A DNA stretch of 44,825 nt from Myxococcales bacterium (GTDB lineage: Bacteria > Myxococcota_A > Polyangia > Polyangiales > Polyangiaceae): positions 1 to 44,825 of the forward strand of contig JACPVJ010000168.1 in NCBI GenBank assembly GCA_016191785.1. Reading direction: 5' to 3'. The notes beneath the pieces are model-generated. The model was not told the DNA's origin and searched no databases. It was given only the letters and a program-made list of their open reading frames with translations. The translations under genes were made by a program, and so were the position numbers. Within the stretch, counting starts at the first letter, position 1. The number at the start of each line of letters is the position of its first letter. Shown here piece after piece: positions 7,690 through 16,766 of the stretch.

Positions 7690-9066
7690 ATGTTTCGGTC
7701 GATGCTCAGCCGCGCGCGCGAAAAGCGCCTCACCCAGCTCAACCAAGGCGCGACGCCGCTCAACCAGATCCGGCACGCCGGCACCACCGCCTTCGGGCCG
7801 GCGCTCGCCGTCGAGCGCTTCCGCTTCGGCAACGGGCTCGAGGTCCTGCTCTGCGAGGACCACTCGGCGCCGGTGGTCGCGTACCACACCTGGTACCGCG
7901 TGGGCTCGCGCCACGAGCGCCCGGGCAAGACCGGGCTCGCCCACCTGTTCGAGCACCTGATGTTCAACGAGACCGAGAAGCTTGCCGCCGGCGAGTTCGA
8001 CCGCAAGCTGGAAGAGGCAGGCGCCGAGAGCAACGCCGCGACCTGGCTCGACTGGACGCAGTACACGATCGCCATCCCGCGAGGGCAGCTGCCGCTGGTG
8101 ATTCGCCTCGAGGCCGAGCGCATGTCGCGGCTCGTGCTGCGCGACCCGCAGGTGAAGAGCGAGAAGGAAGTGGTCGCGAACGAACGGCGGTATCGGGTCG
8201 AGGACGACGTCGAGGGCTCGGTCAGCGAGACCCTCTGGTCGATGGCGTTCGAGAAGCACGCCTACCGGTGGCCCACCATCGGGTGGATGGCGGATATCGA
8301 GGGTTTCTCCACCGAGGACTGCCAGGAGTTCTACCGGACCTTCTACGCGCCCAACAACGCCACCATCGTCGTGGTCGGCGACGTGACCGAGACGGCCCTC
8401 TTGTCGCGAGTGCAAGAGGCCTACGGCCACCTGCCCCCGTCCACCTTGCCGCTCGAGGACGTGCACCCCGAGCCGCCCCAGCTCGAAGAGCGCCGGTGCG
8501 AGCTGTCCAAGCCGACCGCCACCGAGAAGCTCGCCATCGGCTACCACACGCCCGCGATCGGCGACTTCGACCACCCCGCCCTCTCGCTGCTCTCGGAGGT
8601 GCTGTTCGGGGGGCGCGCCAGCCGGATGCACCAGGCCCTGGTTCGCAGACTGGAAATTGCCTCGGAGATCCGGGTGTTCGTCGGCCCGTTCCGGGACCCG
8701 GGCCTGACCGAGATCTTCTCATCGGCGCGCGGCAGCCACACCGCCGAAGAGCTACTCGCCGCCATCGACCACGAGATCGCCAAGGTCTGCGAAGAGCCGA
8801 TCTCGAGCGACGAGATCGAGCGCGCTCGCGCCCGCACCGAGCTCTCGCTGATCGCGGGCCTCGAGACTGCGGACGGCAAGGCGTCCACCATCGGCTTCTA
8901 CGACACGGTGCTGGGGCGCCCCGCGGCGGGGTTCGAGCGGCTCGACGATCTGGCACGCGTCACCGCCAGCGACCTCCGGCGCGTGGCGCGACGCTACCTG
9001 GTCCAGAGACAGCGCAGCGTGATCTTCGTGCGGGCGCAGGGCAACGAGAAGGAAGCGGCGGCGTGA
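7690..9066 (+). CDS. M16 zinc peptidase, catalytic subunit
   Basis: A 458-residue metallopeptidase of the pitrilysin/processing-peptidase family. The inverted zinc motif HLFEH (H85, E88, H89) is intact, and a downstream EVVANERR supplies the third zinc ligand Glu. The rest shows the two-lobed M16 fold with GWMADI and FYxxFYAPNNA signatures. No convincing signal peptide is visible, so it may act in the cytoplasm, although related pairs are often exported. ATG 7690 and ATG 7702 are both possible starts. The stop overlaps the start of the second M16 gene by 4 bases (GTGA), consistent with a heterodimer made in equal amounts. Confidence 0.92.
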   Translation: MFRSMLSRAREKRLTQLNQGATPLNQIRHAGTTAFGPALAVERFRFGNGLEVLLCEDHSAPVVAYHTWYRVGSRHERPGKTGLAHLFEHLMFNETEKLAAGEFDRKLEEAGAESNAATWLDWTQYTIAIPRGQLPLVIRLEAERMSRLVLRDPQVKSEKEVVANERRYRVEDDVEGSVSETLWSMAFEKHAYRWPTIGWMADIEGFSTEDCQEFYRTFYAPNNATIVVVGDVTETALLSRVQEAYGHLPPSTLPLEDVHPEPPQLEERRCELSKPTATEKLAIGYHTPAIGDFDHPALSLLSEVLFGGRASRMHQALVRRLEIASEIRVFVGPFRDPGLTEIFSSARGSHTAEELLAAIDHEIAKVCEEPISSDEIERARARTELSLIAGLETADGKASTIGFYDTVLGRPAAGFERLDDLARVTASDLRRVARRYLVQRQRSVIFVRAQGNEKEAAA

Positions 9067-10370
9067 CCGTGCAAAGCATCGACATCGGAAATAGTCGCCT
9101 CTTGCTCGAATCGAGCCCAGCACTGCCGCTCGTCCACCTGACCGTGGCGCTGTCGAGCGGCGCGCTGGAAGACCCGGAAGGGAAAGAGGGGCTCACGCGC
9201 TTGACCGCGCGAGCGATGCGCCGCACCGGGGGCGGGCTGAGTCAGCAAGAGCTCGACACGCGGATCGACTCGCTGGGCGGCTCGCTGGGCGCGGACGTCT
9301 CGCACAGCACCGTCTCGTTCACCGGCACGGTGATCGCACGCAACCTGGACGCTTTCGTCGACCTGGTGATCGACGTCCTGGCCCGCCCAGGTTTCTCCGA
9401 AGAAGAGGTGGCGCTCTTGCGCCGCGAGACCGAAGCCGAGCTGATCGAGGCACGAGACAACGATCGCGCGCTGGCGCGCCGCTGGTTCTCGCGCAAGATG
9501 TTCGCGGGGCACCCCTACGGCCGCTCGGTGAGCGGTCGCACGGCGACCGTGCCGGGGATGACCGCGGCCGACGCGCGGGCGCTCTACCAGCGCACCTGGA
9601 CGCGCCAGAACGTGCTCTCGACCTTCTCTGGTGACATCGACGAGGCGCGGGCCCGATCCCGAGCCGAGCGCCTGCTCGACGCCCTGGGCAGCGGTGAGCG
9701 GCTCCCGGACCGCGTCACCGATCCGACCGGACCCTTGGGCCGCAGCTTGGTGTTCGTGGACAAACCCGAGCGCACCCAGACCCAGATCTTGATCGGCGGC
9801 CTCGGCTCGCACCCCAGGGACCCCGATCACATCGCGCTCCACGTGGCCAACACCGTGCTCGGCGGCACCTTCACCGCGCGGCTGATGAAAGAGGTGCGCA
9901 GCAAGCGCGGGTGGTCCTACGGCGCCTACTCGAGCTTGCCCTACGATCGACACCGGCAGGCCTTCAGCATGTGGACCTTCCCCAAGGCCAGCGACGCAGC
10001 GGCTTGCATCAAGCTCGAGCTCGAGCTGCTCGCCGCCTGGTGCGAGAAGGGCATCACGGCGCGCGAGCTCGCCGGCGCCAAGCGCTACCTGACGCGGAGC
10101 CACGCCTTCGCGATCGACACCGCGACCAAACGCGTGGGGCTCGCATTGGACGCGCTGGTCTACGACCTGCCCCCGAGCTACTACGAGGGCTACCTCGATC
10201 ACATCGCCGAGGTGACCCTCGAGCGGGCGAACGCGGCGATCCGCGCCCGGATCGATCCGACGAACCTGGTGGTCGCGGTGGTGGGCACGGCCGGGGAGAT
10301 CGAGGCCGACGTGCGCGCCGCGATCCCCGACCTCGGTGCCCACGAGATCGTGCCCCACGACGCGGATTGA
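9063..10370 (+). CDS. M16 family protein, non-catalytic partner subunit
   Basis: A 435-residue M16-fold protein beginning with GTG 9063 (GTG 9069 is an alternative). At the position of the zinc motif it reads KEGLTRLTARAM instead of HxxEH, so zinc cannot be bound and the subunit is inactive. It keeps other M16 features, for example GHPYGRSVSGR, and the Arg/Tyr region RSKRGWSYGAYS typical of the R/Y-type subunits that help bind substrate. It is translationally coupled to the catalytic subunit upstream. Such active/inactive pairs form heterodimeric peptidases. The hairpin at 10374-10414 follows immediately. Confidence 0.9.
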   Translation: MTVQSIDIGNSRLLLESSPALPLVHLTVALSSGALEDPEGKEGLTRLTARAMRRTGGGLSQQELDTRIDSLGGSLGADVSHSTVSFTGTVIARNLDAFVDLVIDVLARPGFSEEEVALLRRETEAELIEARDNDRALARRWFSRKMFAGHPYGRSVSGRTATVPGMTAADARALYQRTWTRQNVLSTFSGDIDEARARSRAERLLDALGSGERLPDRVTDPTGPLGRSLVFVDKPERTQTQILIGGLGSHPRDPDHIALHVANTVLGGTFTARLMKEVRSKRGWSYGAYSSLPYDRHRQAFSMWTFPKASDAAACIKLELELLAAWCEKGITARELAGAKRYLTRSHAFAIDTATKRVGLALDALVYDLPPSYYEGYLDHIAEVTLERANAAIRARIDPTNLVVAVVGTAGEIEADVRAAIPDLGAHEIVPHDAD

Positions 10371-10373
10371 GGG

Positions 10374-10414
10374 TTCGGCGTATCGGCCGGGCCGGCGCCC
10401 GGCCGGACGCCGAA
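10374..10414. terminator. long hairpin between convergent genes, likely bidirectional terminator
   Basis: The outer arms TTCGGCGT (10374-10381) and ACGCCGAA (10407-10414) enclose perfect inner arms CGGCCGGGC (10384-10392) and GCCCGGCCG (10397-10405), with a CGGC loop. The result is about 17 paired bases with one small bulge. It nearly fills the 47-base gap between two convergent stop codons, where a shared terminator is expected. There is no clear T-tract on either strand, so folding strength rather than a classical U-run would have to act. Confidence 0.65.
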
Positions 10415-10417
10415 TGC

Positions 10418-11077
10418 CTAGAAGTAGCCGAGCAGTCCGACCTGCAGCCCGAACGACCGATAGCGGAGCTTGCAATCCTCTTCGTTGTTCTGGTTGCCGC
10501 ACTCGACCTCGCCCATGAAGTCCAAATCGAAGGTCGGTCCGGCCATGAAAGCGAAGTGGGGCGCCGGCGAAATGGTGAACATGGCCTCGAGCGTGAGCGC
10601 CAGTCCAGACTGATTGTTCCTGTCACCGTCCGGATCGAGCGAGTGGTAGGTCAGGCCGGCGCGGGGCCAGATCGCGAAGGTCTCGTTGAACCCGTGGAAG
10701 TAGCCGGCGCGGGGCGCGAGCAGGAACGCTTCATAGTCGCCGCTCGGGCCGTCATCCTCGTCGTCCACGCTGGCGTAGCCGAGCGCGCCGCCGACGGTGA
10801 ACTGGTCCGTGATGAAGTAGTCGAAGCCGAGCCGGGCCATGTTGAAGGGGAATTGGAACCCGACGCCGTTCCAGCCGAACCCGAGGCCTGACTGATCCCA
10901 GTCCTCCTCGTCGCCGTTCGGCTGCTCGTACGACACGTTGGATTTGTAGAACGCGAACAGCCGCTCGGCGCCGAACGCGACCGTGCCGGACTGCCCCATG
11001 CCGGCCGCCTGAGCGAACGCCGAGGTGGCGCCGAAGGTCGTGAGTGAGAACGCCAGAACACCGATCAGTCTACGCAT
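10418..11077 (-). CDS. outer-membrane beta-barrel protein
   Basis: A 219-residue protein with a clear Sec signal peptide (MRRLIGVLAFSL, cleavage after AFA near residue 22). The mature part has alternating aromatic/glycine beta strands, including FNMARLGFDYFITDQF and FAFMAGPTFDLDF, and a C-terminal strand ending in Phe, the usual recognition signal for BAM insertion. The predicted size suits an 8- to 10-stranded barrel of the OmpW/opacity type. A good GGAGG stands 4 bases before the ATG, and the gene follows the phosphohexomutase by 16 bases on the same strand. The cargo or binding partner is unknown. Confidence 0.75.
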   Translation of the reverse strand: MRRLIGVLAFSLTTFGATSAFAQAAGMGQSGTVAFGAERLFAFYKSNVSYEQPNGDEEDWDQSGLGFGWNGVGFQFPFNMARLGFDYFITDQFTVGGALGYASVDDEDDGPSGDYEAFLLAPRAGYFHGFNETFAIWPRAGLTYHSLDPDGDRNNQSGLALTLEAMFTISPAPHFAFMAGPTFDLDFMGEVECGNQNNEEDCKLRYRSFGLQVGLLGYF

Positions 11078-11093
11078 GTAGCCTCCGCTTCTT

Positions 11094-12839
11094 TCATCCG
11101 AACCCGATTTGCACCAGAACTTCGTCCGCGAGCGCCCGTGCTTCGGCCAGGGCCTCTTCTTCCCTCACCGACAGCCGCTCCGCGTCGCGGAGTGGCACGC
11201 ACAGGTCCACGTAGATCTTGAGCTTGGGCTCGGTGCCGCTCGGCCGAACCAGCACGCGCCCGCCCCCTTCGAGCTCGAGCGACACCAGGGGGGTCGCGGG
11301 CAGCCAGCGCGGGCGTGACTCGGCGCCCGCACGGAAGTTGGTGACGCGGGACACGGCGGTGCTGCCGACGGACTTCGGCGGCGCGGCCTCGAGCCGCTGC
11401 ATGGCGCGTTCGATCTCGGCCAGGCCGTCGCTGCCCGGCCTCGTGATGCTCTTCTGGACGCTGACCCAGAGCCCGTGCTTCCGGTACAAGCCCTCGAGCC
11501 GGTCGCCGAGGCCCCGGCCTCGGGTCTTCTCGTGGGCCGCCAGGTCGGCGAGCAAGAGCGCTGCGCTGACGCCATCTTTGTCGCGGACGATGCGACCGAC
11601 GGAGTAACCCAGCGCTTCTTCGTAGCCGAAGGCGAAGCGCACGCCCTCTTGTGCCTCGAGATCGAGCGCGGCGTTCCAGATCCACTTGAACCCGGTGAGG
11701 GTCTGTTCGAACCGCGCGCCGTGCGCGGCGGCGATCGCCCCGAGCATCGGCGATGAGACGATGCTCGATGCGACGAGTGGGCGGGGGGCCCGGAGGGCGT
11801 GCTCGAGCAGGAAATCCGCGAGCAAGAGGCCCACCTGGTTGCCGGTCAGCTGGCGATAGCGCCCGGTGGCGCTGGGGATGCAGACCGCCAACCGGTCCGC
11901 GTCGGGGTCGTTGGCGACGATCAGATCCGCCTTCGTCTGTTCGGCGAGCCGCATCGCCAGGTCGAGGGCCCCGGGCTCTTCCGGGTTCGGGAAGTTGACC
12001 GTGGGAAAGTGGCCGTCGGGCTCGGCTTGCTCGGCGACCACGTGCACGTTCGGGTAGCCCGACCGCTCGAAGGTGCGCTTCACGTAGCGCCAGCCCACGC
12101 CATGCATCGGGGTGTAGACGATGGCGAGCTGCTGGTCGCGCTCGATCCGAGGCCGGAGCGCGTCCACCTCGGCCAGGTAGCGATCGAAGAACGAATCCGG
12201 AACGGGCTCGGCTCGCGGATGGGCGCCGCTCATGGCGCCTTCGACCAGCGGCACCTCGCTCGCGCTCGCGACCGCTGCGATCCGAGCGGCGATTTCCTGG
12301 TCCACCGGCGAGACGATCTGGGCCGCGTTCGCCGCGTACACCTTGTAGCCGTTGTACTCGGGTGGGTTGTGGCTGGCGGTGATCACGATGGCGGCACTGG
12401 CCGAGAGCTCACGGGCCGCGTGCGCCACCATCGGGGTGGGCACGGGCTCGGCGAAGAAGCGCACCGGGATCCCCGCCGCGACCAGCACGCCCACCGTGTC
12501 TTCGGCGAAGCGGCGACTCGACAGGCGCCCGTCGAACCCCACCACCACCGGCAGCGTGCGCGCGTCGGTGTGACGCGCGAGCAGGTAGTCCGCCAGGCCG
12601 CGGGTCGCGCGGATCACCACCGCTCGATTCATCCGGCCGAGGCCGGCGCCCACCACGCCGCGCAGCCCGGCGGTGCCGAACTCGAGGGGAGCCAGCATGC
12701 GCTCGCGGAGCTCGGCCTGGTCACCGGAGGCGATCAGCTGCTCGAGCTCGGCCCGGGTCTCCGGGTCGGGATCCTGGGTGATCCACCGGCGGGCTGCCTC
12801 GACGCTCGACTCCGCTGCGTGCTGCATGCTCGCGAGCAT
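11094..12839 (-). CDS. phosphoglucomutase/phosphomannomutase-family phosphohexomutase
   Basis: A protein of about 581 residues that moves phosphate between C1 and C6 of a hexose phosphate and feeds glycogen, cell-wall or exopolysaccharide synthesis. All four family signatures are visible: the catalytic serine loop TASHNPPEYNGYK, the metal loop NDPDADR, the sugar loop GYEEALGYS and the phosphate loop VRPSGTEPK. Length and motifs fit the PgcA-like branch with PGM/PMM activity; the sugar preference cannot be decided. Three starts are possible: GTG 12875, ATG 12839 (used here) and ATG 12827. None has a strong ribosome-binding site. It is the third gene after mazG and rlmN. Confidence 0.9.
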   Translation of the reverse strand: MLASMQHAAESSVEAARRWITQDPDPETRAELEQLIASGDQAELRERMLAPLEFGTAGLRGVVGAGLGRMNRAVVIRATRGLADYLLARHTDARTLPVVVGFDGRLSSRRFAEDTVGVLVAAGIPVRFFAEPVPTPMVAHAARELSASAAIVITASHNPPEYNGYKVYAANAAQIVSPVDQEIAARIAAVASASEVPLVEGAMSGAHPRAEPVPDSFFDRYLAEVDALRPRIERDQQLAIVYTPMHGVGWRYVKRTFERSGYPNVHVVAEQAEPDGHFPTVNFPNPEEPGALDLAMRLAEQTKADLIVANDPDADRLAVCIPSATGRYRQLTGNQVGLLLADFLLEHALRAPRPLVASSIVSSPMLGAIAAAHGARFEQTLTGFKWIWNAALDLEAQEGVRFAFGYEEALGYSVGRIVRDKDGVSAALLLADLAAHEKTRGRGLGDRLEGLYRKHGLWVSVQKSITRPGSDGLAEIERAMQRLEAAPPKSVGSTAVSRVTNFRAGAESRPRWLPATPLVSLELEGGGRVLVRPSGTEPKLKIYVDLCVPLRDAERLSVREEEALAEARALADEVLVQIGFG

Positions 12840-12908
12840 AGTGGCAAGCTCGCCCCGCGAGAAGGTTCGAGCCACGGCCGGCCGGCCCCGAGCTGATGCC
12901 TAAATGCA

Positions 12909-14114
12909 TCAACCTCGACGCGCCCGCGCCAGATCGCCGGACAGCGCCAGCTGCCCGCAGGCAGCAGAGACGTCGTCCCCCCGCCGAGCCCGGACGAAGC
13001 ACGACAGGCCGCCGTCGGTGAGCACGGACCGAAACTGCTCGACCCGGGCCGGCGCGGGGGCCCCGAGCTTCGAAGCCGCGATGCGGTTCATCGCGATCAG
13101 GTTCACCTTCACGCGCAGCCCACGCAGCGTGCGCAAGAGCGCGCGGGCTTGCTCGGGCGAGTCGTTCACGCCTTCGATCAAGGTGTACTCGATGGTGATG
13201 CGGCGCCGCCGCGGCAGCGGATACCGGCGCAACGCATCGAGCAGCTCGCTGAGCGGGTAGCGACGATTGATCGGGATGATCCGGTCGCGGGTGGCGTCGT
13301 CGGGCGCGTGCAGCGAGATCGCCAGGCCCACCTTGCCGTCGAAGTCCTCCCCCAGGCGTCGGATCCCGGCCGCGAGCCCGACCGTGCTGACGGTGATCCG
13401 CCGGGGCCCCATGTTCAGACCCTCGGGATGGGTGATCAGGCGAATGGCGCGAGCGGTCTCTTCGTAGTGGTGCAAGGGCTCGCCCATGCCCATGAACACC
13501 AGGTTTCGGAGATACTCGCGCGGCTCGAGGTACTGTCTGGCGATCAGCACCTGGGCCACGATCTCGGCCGCGCCGAGCCCACGCAAGAGGCCAGCCTGGC
13601 CGCTGGCACAGAACACGCAGCCCATGGCGCAGCCGAACTGCGTCGACACGCAGAGCGTGATGCGCTTTCTGGGCTCTTCGGTCTCGGTCTCGGGCTCGAC
13701 CTCGTCGTCGTCGTCGTCGGCCAGCGCTCCGAGATCTGCGTCCGGCTCGGCCGAGCCCGTCATCGGGATCAGCACGCACTCGACGCGCGCGCCCCCGCCG
13801 AGCTCGAGCACCAGCTTGCGGGTCCCGTCGGCGGCGCGGTGCACGTCTCCCACCCGCGCGGGAGCGGTGAATCCCGCCTCGATCAGCCTCGCGCGCAGCG
13901 GCGCCGAGAGATCGGTCATCTGCCCCGGCTCGAGCACGCCGCGCCCGTGGATGGCGCGAAAGATCTGGCCCGCGCGGTACGGGCGCTCGCCCAGCGCCGC
14001 CATCACCGCCTGCCACTCTTCCGGAAGGCGCGCCACGGGGTGGATCGCGTCGGGGCCTCGCGCGCCGGTGACGCCCCCTTCGGCGCGAGCGGCCAGTTCG
14101 CCCTTCGCGCTCAC
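12909..14114 (-). CDS. rlmN: RlmN-type radical SAM 23S rRNA/tRNA adenine-C2 methyltransferase
   Basis: A 401-residue radical SAM enzyme that methylates C2 of A2503 in 23S rRNA and, in some species, A37 of tRNA. The [4Fe-4S] motif is Cys162-x3-Cys166-x2-Cys169 (GCAMGCVFC). The methyl-carrying Cys lies at about residue 386 in SAACGQL, and the helper Glu before the cluster at about 112 (RVECVLIP). An HhH-like N-terminal domain with YRAGQIFRAIH precedes it. Between residues 120 and 151, just before the radical SAM core, an unusual acidic insert contains five consecutive Asp. The GTG start overlaps the mazG stop by 4 bases. Confidence 0.95.
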   Translation of the reverse strand: MSAKGELAARAEGGVTGARGPDAIHPVARLPEEWQAVMAALGERPYRAGQIFRAIHGRGVLEPGQMTDLSAPLRARLIEAGFTAPARVGDVHRAADGTRKLVLELGGGARVECVLIPMTGSAEPDADLGALADDDDDEVEPETETEEPRKRITLCVSTQFGCAMGCVFCASGQAGLLRGLGAAEIVAQVLIARQYLEPREYLRNLVFMGMGEPLHHYEETARAIRLITHPEGLNMGPRRITVSTVGLAAGIRRLGEDFDGKVGLAISLHAPDDATRDRIIPINRRYPLSELLDALRRYPLPRRRRITIEYTLIEGVNDSPEQARALLRTLRGLRVKVNLIAMNRIAASKLGAPAPARVEQFRSVLTDGGLSCFVRARRGDDVSAACGQLALSGDLARARRG

Positions 14115-14947
14115 GCGCCGCCCCGTTTCGCTTCGTCCCAGTAGCCGTCCAGCTCTTCCAAGCCCAGGCCGTGGCCCGGCTTGCCGTCTTCGCCCACCGG
14201 CCAGCCCCCGTGCTTCTCGCGCACGCGCGCCTCGACGTGGGCGAACCGCTCTCGGAAGCGATCCCCGGCTTTGCGAAGCGCGGTCTCCGCGTCCACCTTC
14301 TGATGGCGCGCCAGGTTGACCAACGCGAACAAGAGATCCCCCAGCTCGTGCTCGATGCGGTCGGCGTCGCCGGTGGCGATGGCCTCGTCGAGCTCTCGCA
14401 CTTCTTCACCCACCTTGTCGCGCGAGCCCGAAGGGTCGGGCCAGTCGAAGCCCACGCGGCTGACCTTCTCGCTCATGCGCTGGGCGCGATACAGCGCCGG
14501 CAGCGCGCGCGGCACGCCGTCCAAGATCCCGCGGCCCTGCTTCTCGTTCGCCTTGATGTTCTCCCAGTTCTGCAGCACCTCGTCCGAACCGCTGACTTCG
14601 ACGTCGCCGAACACGTGGGGATGGCGCCGCACGAGCTTGGCGATGATCCCGCGGACCACGTCGTCCGGGCCGAAGCGGCCCTCGCGACGCAGGAGCTCGC
14701 CCAGGAACACGACCTGCAGCGCCAAGTCGCCCAGCTCTTCGACCAAGAGCTCACGGTCGTCGGCCTCGATCGCGTCGATCACCTCGCAGGCCTCTTCGAG
14801 CACGTAGCGCTTGAGCGAGTCGAAGGTCTGCTCGCGGTCCCAGGGGCAGCCCCCAGGTGCCAAGAGGCGCTGCATCAGCGCGACCAGGCTGGGGTAGGTC
14901 TGACCCCGCTGCTCGCTGAGGGGCAGCTTCGGCGGAACGTCGGTCAT
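14111..14947 (-). CDS. mazG: nucleoside triphosphate pyrophosphohydrolase MazG
   Basis: A 278-residue protein with two MazG domains in tandem, as in Escherichia coli MazG. The first shows CPWDREQTFDSLKRYVLEE, EEACEVIDAI and EELGDLALQV; the second shows GFDWPD, EEVRELDEAI and HELGDLLFAL. The paired Glu/Asp motifs coordinate Mg2+ and hydrolyse (d)NTPs to NMP and pyrophosphate, removing damaged or excess nucleotides. ATG 14947 gives a normal N-terminus. It is the first gene of a minus-strand operon (mazG, rlmN, phosphohexomutase, beta-barrel protein) and is divergent from the crotonase, with only 33 bases between. Confidence 0.96.
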   Translation of the reverse strand: MTDVPPKLPLSEQRGQTYPSLVALMQRLLAPGGCPWDREQTFDSLKRYVLEEACEVIDAIEADDRELLVEELGDLALQVVFLGELLRREGRFGPDDVVRGIIAKLVRRHPHVFGDVEVSGSDEVLQNWENIKANEKQGRGILDGVPRALPALYRAQRMSEKVSRVGFDWPDPSGSRDKVGEEVRELDEAIATGDADRIEHELGDLLFALVNLARHQKVDAETALRKAGDRFRERFAHVEARVREKHGGWPVGEDGKPGHGLGLEELDGYWDEAKRGGA

Positions 14948-14980
14948 CTCGGGCGGGGCTTTAGACTAAGCTCTGGGTCC

Positions 14981-15760
14981 ATGCAACCCGTGCTCCTGGT
15001 CGACCGAGAAGGCGCCGTCGCCACCGTCACCCTGAACCGCCCCGAGTCGAAGAACGCGCTCACCCGCGAGCTGATCGTCGCGCTCGGCCGGGAGCTCACC
15101 CGGCTCGACGACGACGATGCGGTCCGGGCCGTCGTGCTGACCGGATCCGGCGCCGCTTTCTGCTCGGGCGCCGATCTGAAGGCCGGCATGGCGGACTTCG
15201 GCGAGGTCAGCGTCGAGACCCGGATCGACGAGTTCCACGCCGCGATCCGCGCCATCGTCCACTCGAAAAAGCCGTTCGTCGCCCGGGTGGACGGGCCGGC
15301 GGTGGGCTTCGGAGCCGATCTGGCGCTGGCCTGCGATCTGCGGGTGATGTCGTCGCGCGCCTACTTGCAGGAGAAGTTCGTCAAGATCGGCCTGATGCCC
15401 GACGGGGGCGGCACGTTCTGGTTGCCACGCCTGATCGGCATGGGACGCGCGCTCGAGTACCTGCTCTTGGGCGAGCGGATCGACGCGAGCGTGGCCCTCG
15501 AGCTCGGGCTGACCCACCGCGTGGTGGCGCCCGAAGACCTGACCGCCACCGCGACTGCGCTGGCCGAGGCGCTGGCCAAGGGGCCGCCGCTAGCCCTGGC
15601 GCAGATCCGCGCGGCGGTGCGCGAGAGCTTCAGCGGCACCATCGACGACGCGCTGGCCCGGGAGAAGGCCGGCCAGGCGGGCCTCTTGGCTTCGGCCGAC
15701 GTGGTCGAGGGCGTCTTGGCCTGGGCGCAGAAGAGACCCCCCGAGTTCAAGGGGAAGTGA
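14981..15760 (+). CDS. enoyl-CoA hydratase/isomerase (crotonase superfamily, PaaG-like)
   Basis: A 259-residue crotonase-fold protein that probably hydrates or isomerises an enoyl-CoA. The oxyanion-hole motifs are GAAFCSGADLK and AVGFGADLALACD. At the first catalytic Glu position of rat hydratase an Asp stands instead (GADLA), while the FVKIGLMPDGGGTFWLPR segment resembles PaaG and related isomerases rather than the classical hydratase GTIPGAGGTQRL. Isomerase activity is therefore as likely as hydratase activity. ATG 14981 was chosen because upstream in-frame sequence runs antisense through mazG. A TAGACT element at 14962-14967 may be part of its promoter. Confidence 0.88.
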   Translation: MQPVLLVDREGAVATVTLNRPESKNALTRELIVALGRELTRLDDDDAVRAVVLTGSGAAFCSGADLKAGMADFGEVSVETRIDEFHAAIRAIVHSKKPFVARVDGPAVGFGADLALACDLRVMSSRAYLQEKFVKIGLMPDGGGTFWLPRLIGMGRALEYLLLGERIDASVALELGLTHRVVAPEDLTATATALAEALAKGPPLALAQIRAAVRESFSGTIDDALAREKAGQAGLLASADVVEGVLAWAQKRPPEFKGK

Positions 15761-15770
15761 GCGACCGGCG

Positions 15771-16727
15771 TCAGAACAAGTAGCGCTCGCCCGAGTCGCA
15801 GAGGATCGTCACGACCACACCACCGCCCAGGGTGGCCGCCACCTCGCAAGCGGCGTGCACGTTGGCACCGGAGCTCGGACCCACGAGCAGGCCCTCTTCA
15901 CGCGCGATGCGCCGGGCCATGCGCTCGGCCGCCACGTCGCTCACGGTCACGATCTGGTCGACCGCGCGGCGGTCGAAGATCTCGGGAACGAAGCCGGCGC
16001 CCAGGCCCTGGATGCCGTGCATGCCCGGCGCCTTGCCGCTCAGCACCGCGCTCGACTGCGGCTCGACCGCGACCACCTTCACCGCCGGGAGCTCGGCCTT
16101 CAGCACCCGCCCCACGCCGGTGACCGTGCCGCCGGTGCCGACCCCGGCCACGAACGCGGCAAGGCCGCGGTCGGTCTGCTCCAGGATCTCGACGGCCGTG
16201 GTGGCTGCGTGGCTGGCCGGGTTGTCCGGATTGTCGAACTGGCTGGGCATGAACGCGCCCGGGGTCTCGTCGAGCAGCGCCATGGCCTTCTGCACCGCGC
16301 CGCTCATCCCGTCGAGCGCCGGGGTGAGCACGATCTCTGCGCCGTACGCCCGCAAGATGTACCGGCGCTCGAGGCTCATGTCCTCGGGCATCACCAGCAC
16401 GCAGCGATAGCCACGCACCGCGGCGATCATCGCCAGGCTGATGCCGGTGTTTCCGCTGGTGGCCTCGATCAGCGTGGCACCGGGGCGCAGCGTGCCGCTC
16501 TTCTCGGCACCCAGCACCATGCCGAGCGCGGGGCGGTCTTTCACGCTGCCCGCTGGGTTCATCAGCTCGCACTTGGCGAAGACGGTGGCGCCGCCCTCCG
16601 GGCTGACGCGCCGGAGCTTCACCAGCGGGGTCGCCCCCACCAGCCCGAGCACGTCGTCGGCCACCCGAAACCCGCTCGCCGTACGGCGAGCCCGGTTCGG
16701 CTCGTCTGTCTTCGACCGCTCGCCCAT
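15771..16727 (-). CDS. PLP-dependent cysteine synthase (CysK/CysM type)
   Basis: A 318-residue fold-type II PLP enzyme making L-cysteine from O-acetylserine (or a related activated serine) and sulfide. The PLP lysine lies in NPAGSVKDRPA; SGNTGI binds the substrate carboxylate; GVGTGGTVTG binds the cofactor phosphate; GLLVGPSSGAN and CDSGERYLF close the fold. NPAGSVKDR is the form seen in CysM, whereas other parts fit either branch, so I leave CysK against CysM open. The gene ends 10 bases from the convergent crotonase and follows ygfZ by 39 bases, which may link cysteine supply with Fe-S maintenance. Confidence 0.93.
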   Translation of the reverse strand: MGERSKTDEPNRARRTASGFRVADDVLGLVGATPLVKLRRVSPEGGATVFAKCELMNPAGSVKDRPALGMVLGAEKSGTLRPGATLIEATSGNTGISLAMIAAVRGYRCVLVMPEDMSLERRYILRAYGAEIVLTPALDGMSGAVQKAMALLDETPGAFMPSQFDNPDNPASHAATTAVEILEQTDRGLAAFVAGVGTGGTVTGVGRVLKAELPAVKVVAVEPQSSAVLSGKAPGMHGIQGLGAGFVPEIFDRRAVDQIVTVSDVAAERMARRIAREEGLLVGPSSGANVHAACEVAATLGGGVVVTILCDSGERYLF

Positions 16728-16766
16728 CGGCGACGAAGCTACCTCAACGCGCGACCGTTCGCGAGG

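Noticed and set aside
7656..9062. Open frame of about 900 codons running into the second M16 gene
   Set aside because: Its first half is out of frame with the well-conserved catalytic M16 gene and is Arg/Pro-rich; only the part from 9063 is coding.
11799..12896. Plus-strand open frame of 365 codons over the phosphohexomutase
   Set aside because: The opposite strand has all four catalytic motifs of a phosphohexomutase; the plus frame is His/Arg-rich without domains.
14171..14980. Long upstream extension of the crotonase frame
   Set aside because: It is the antisense shadow of mazG; the crotonase motifs begin only after ATG 14981.
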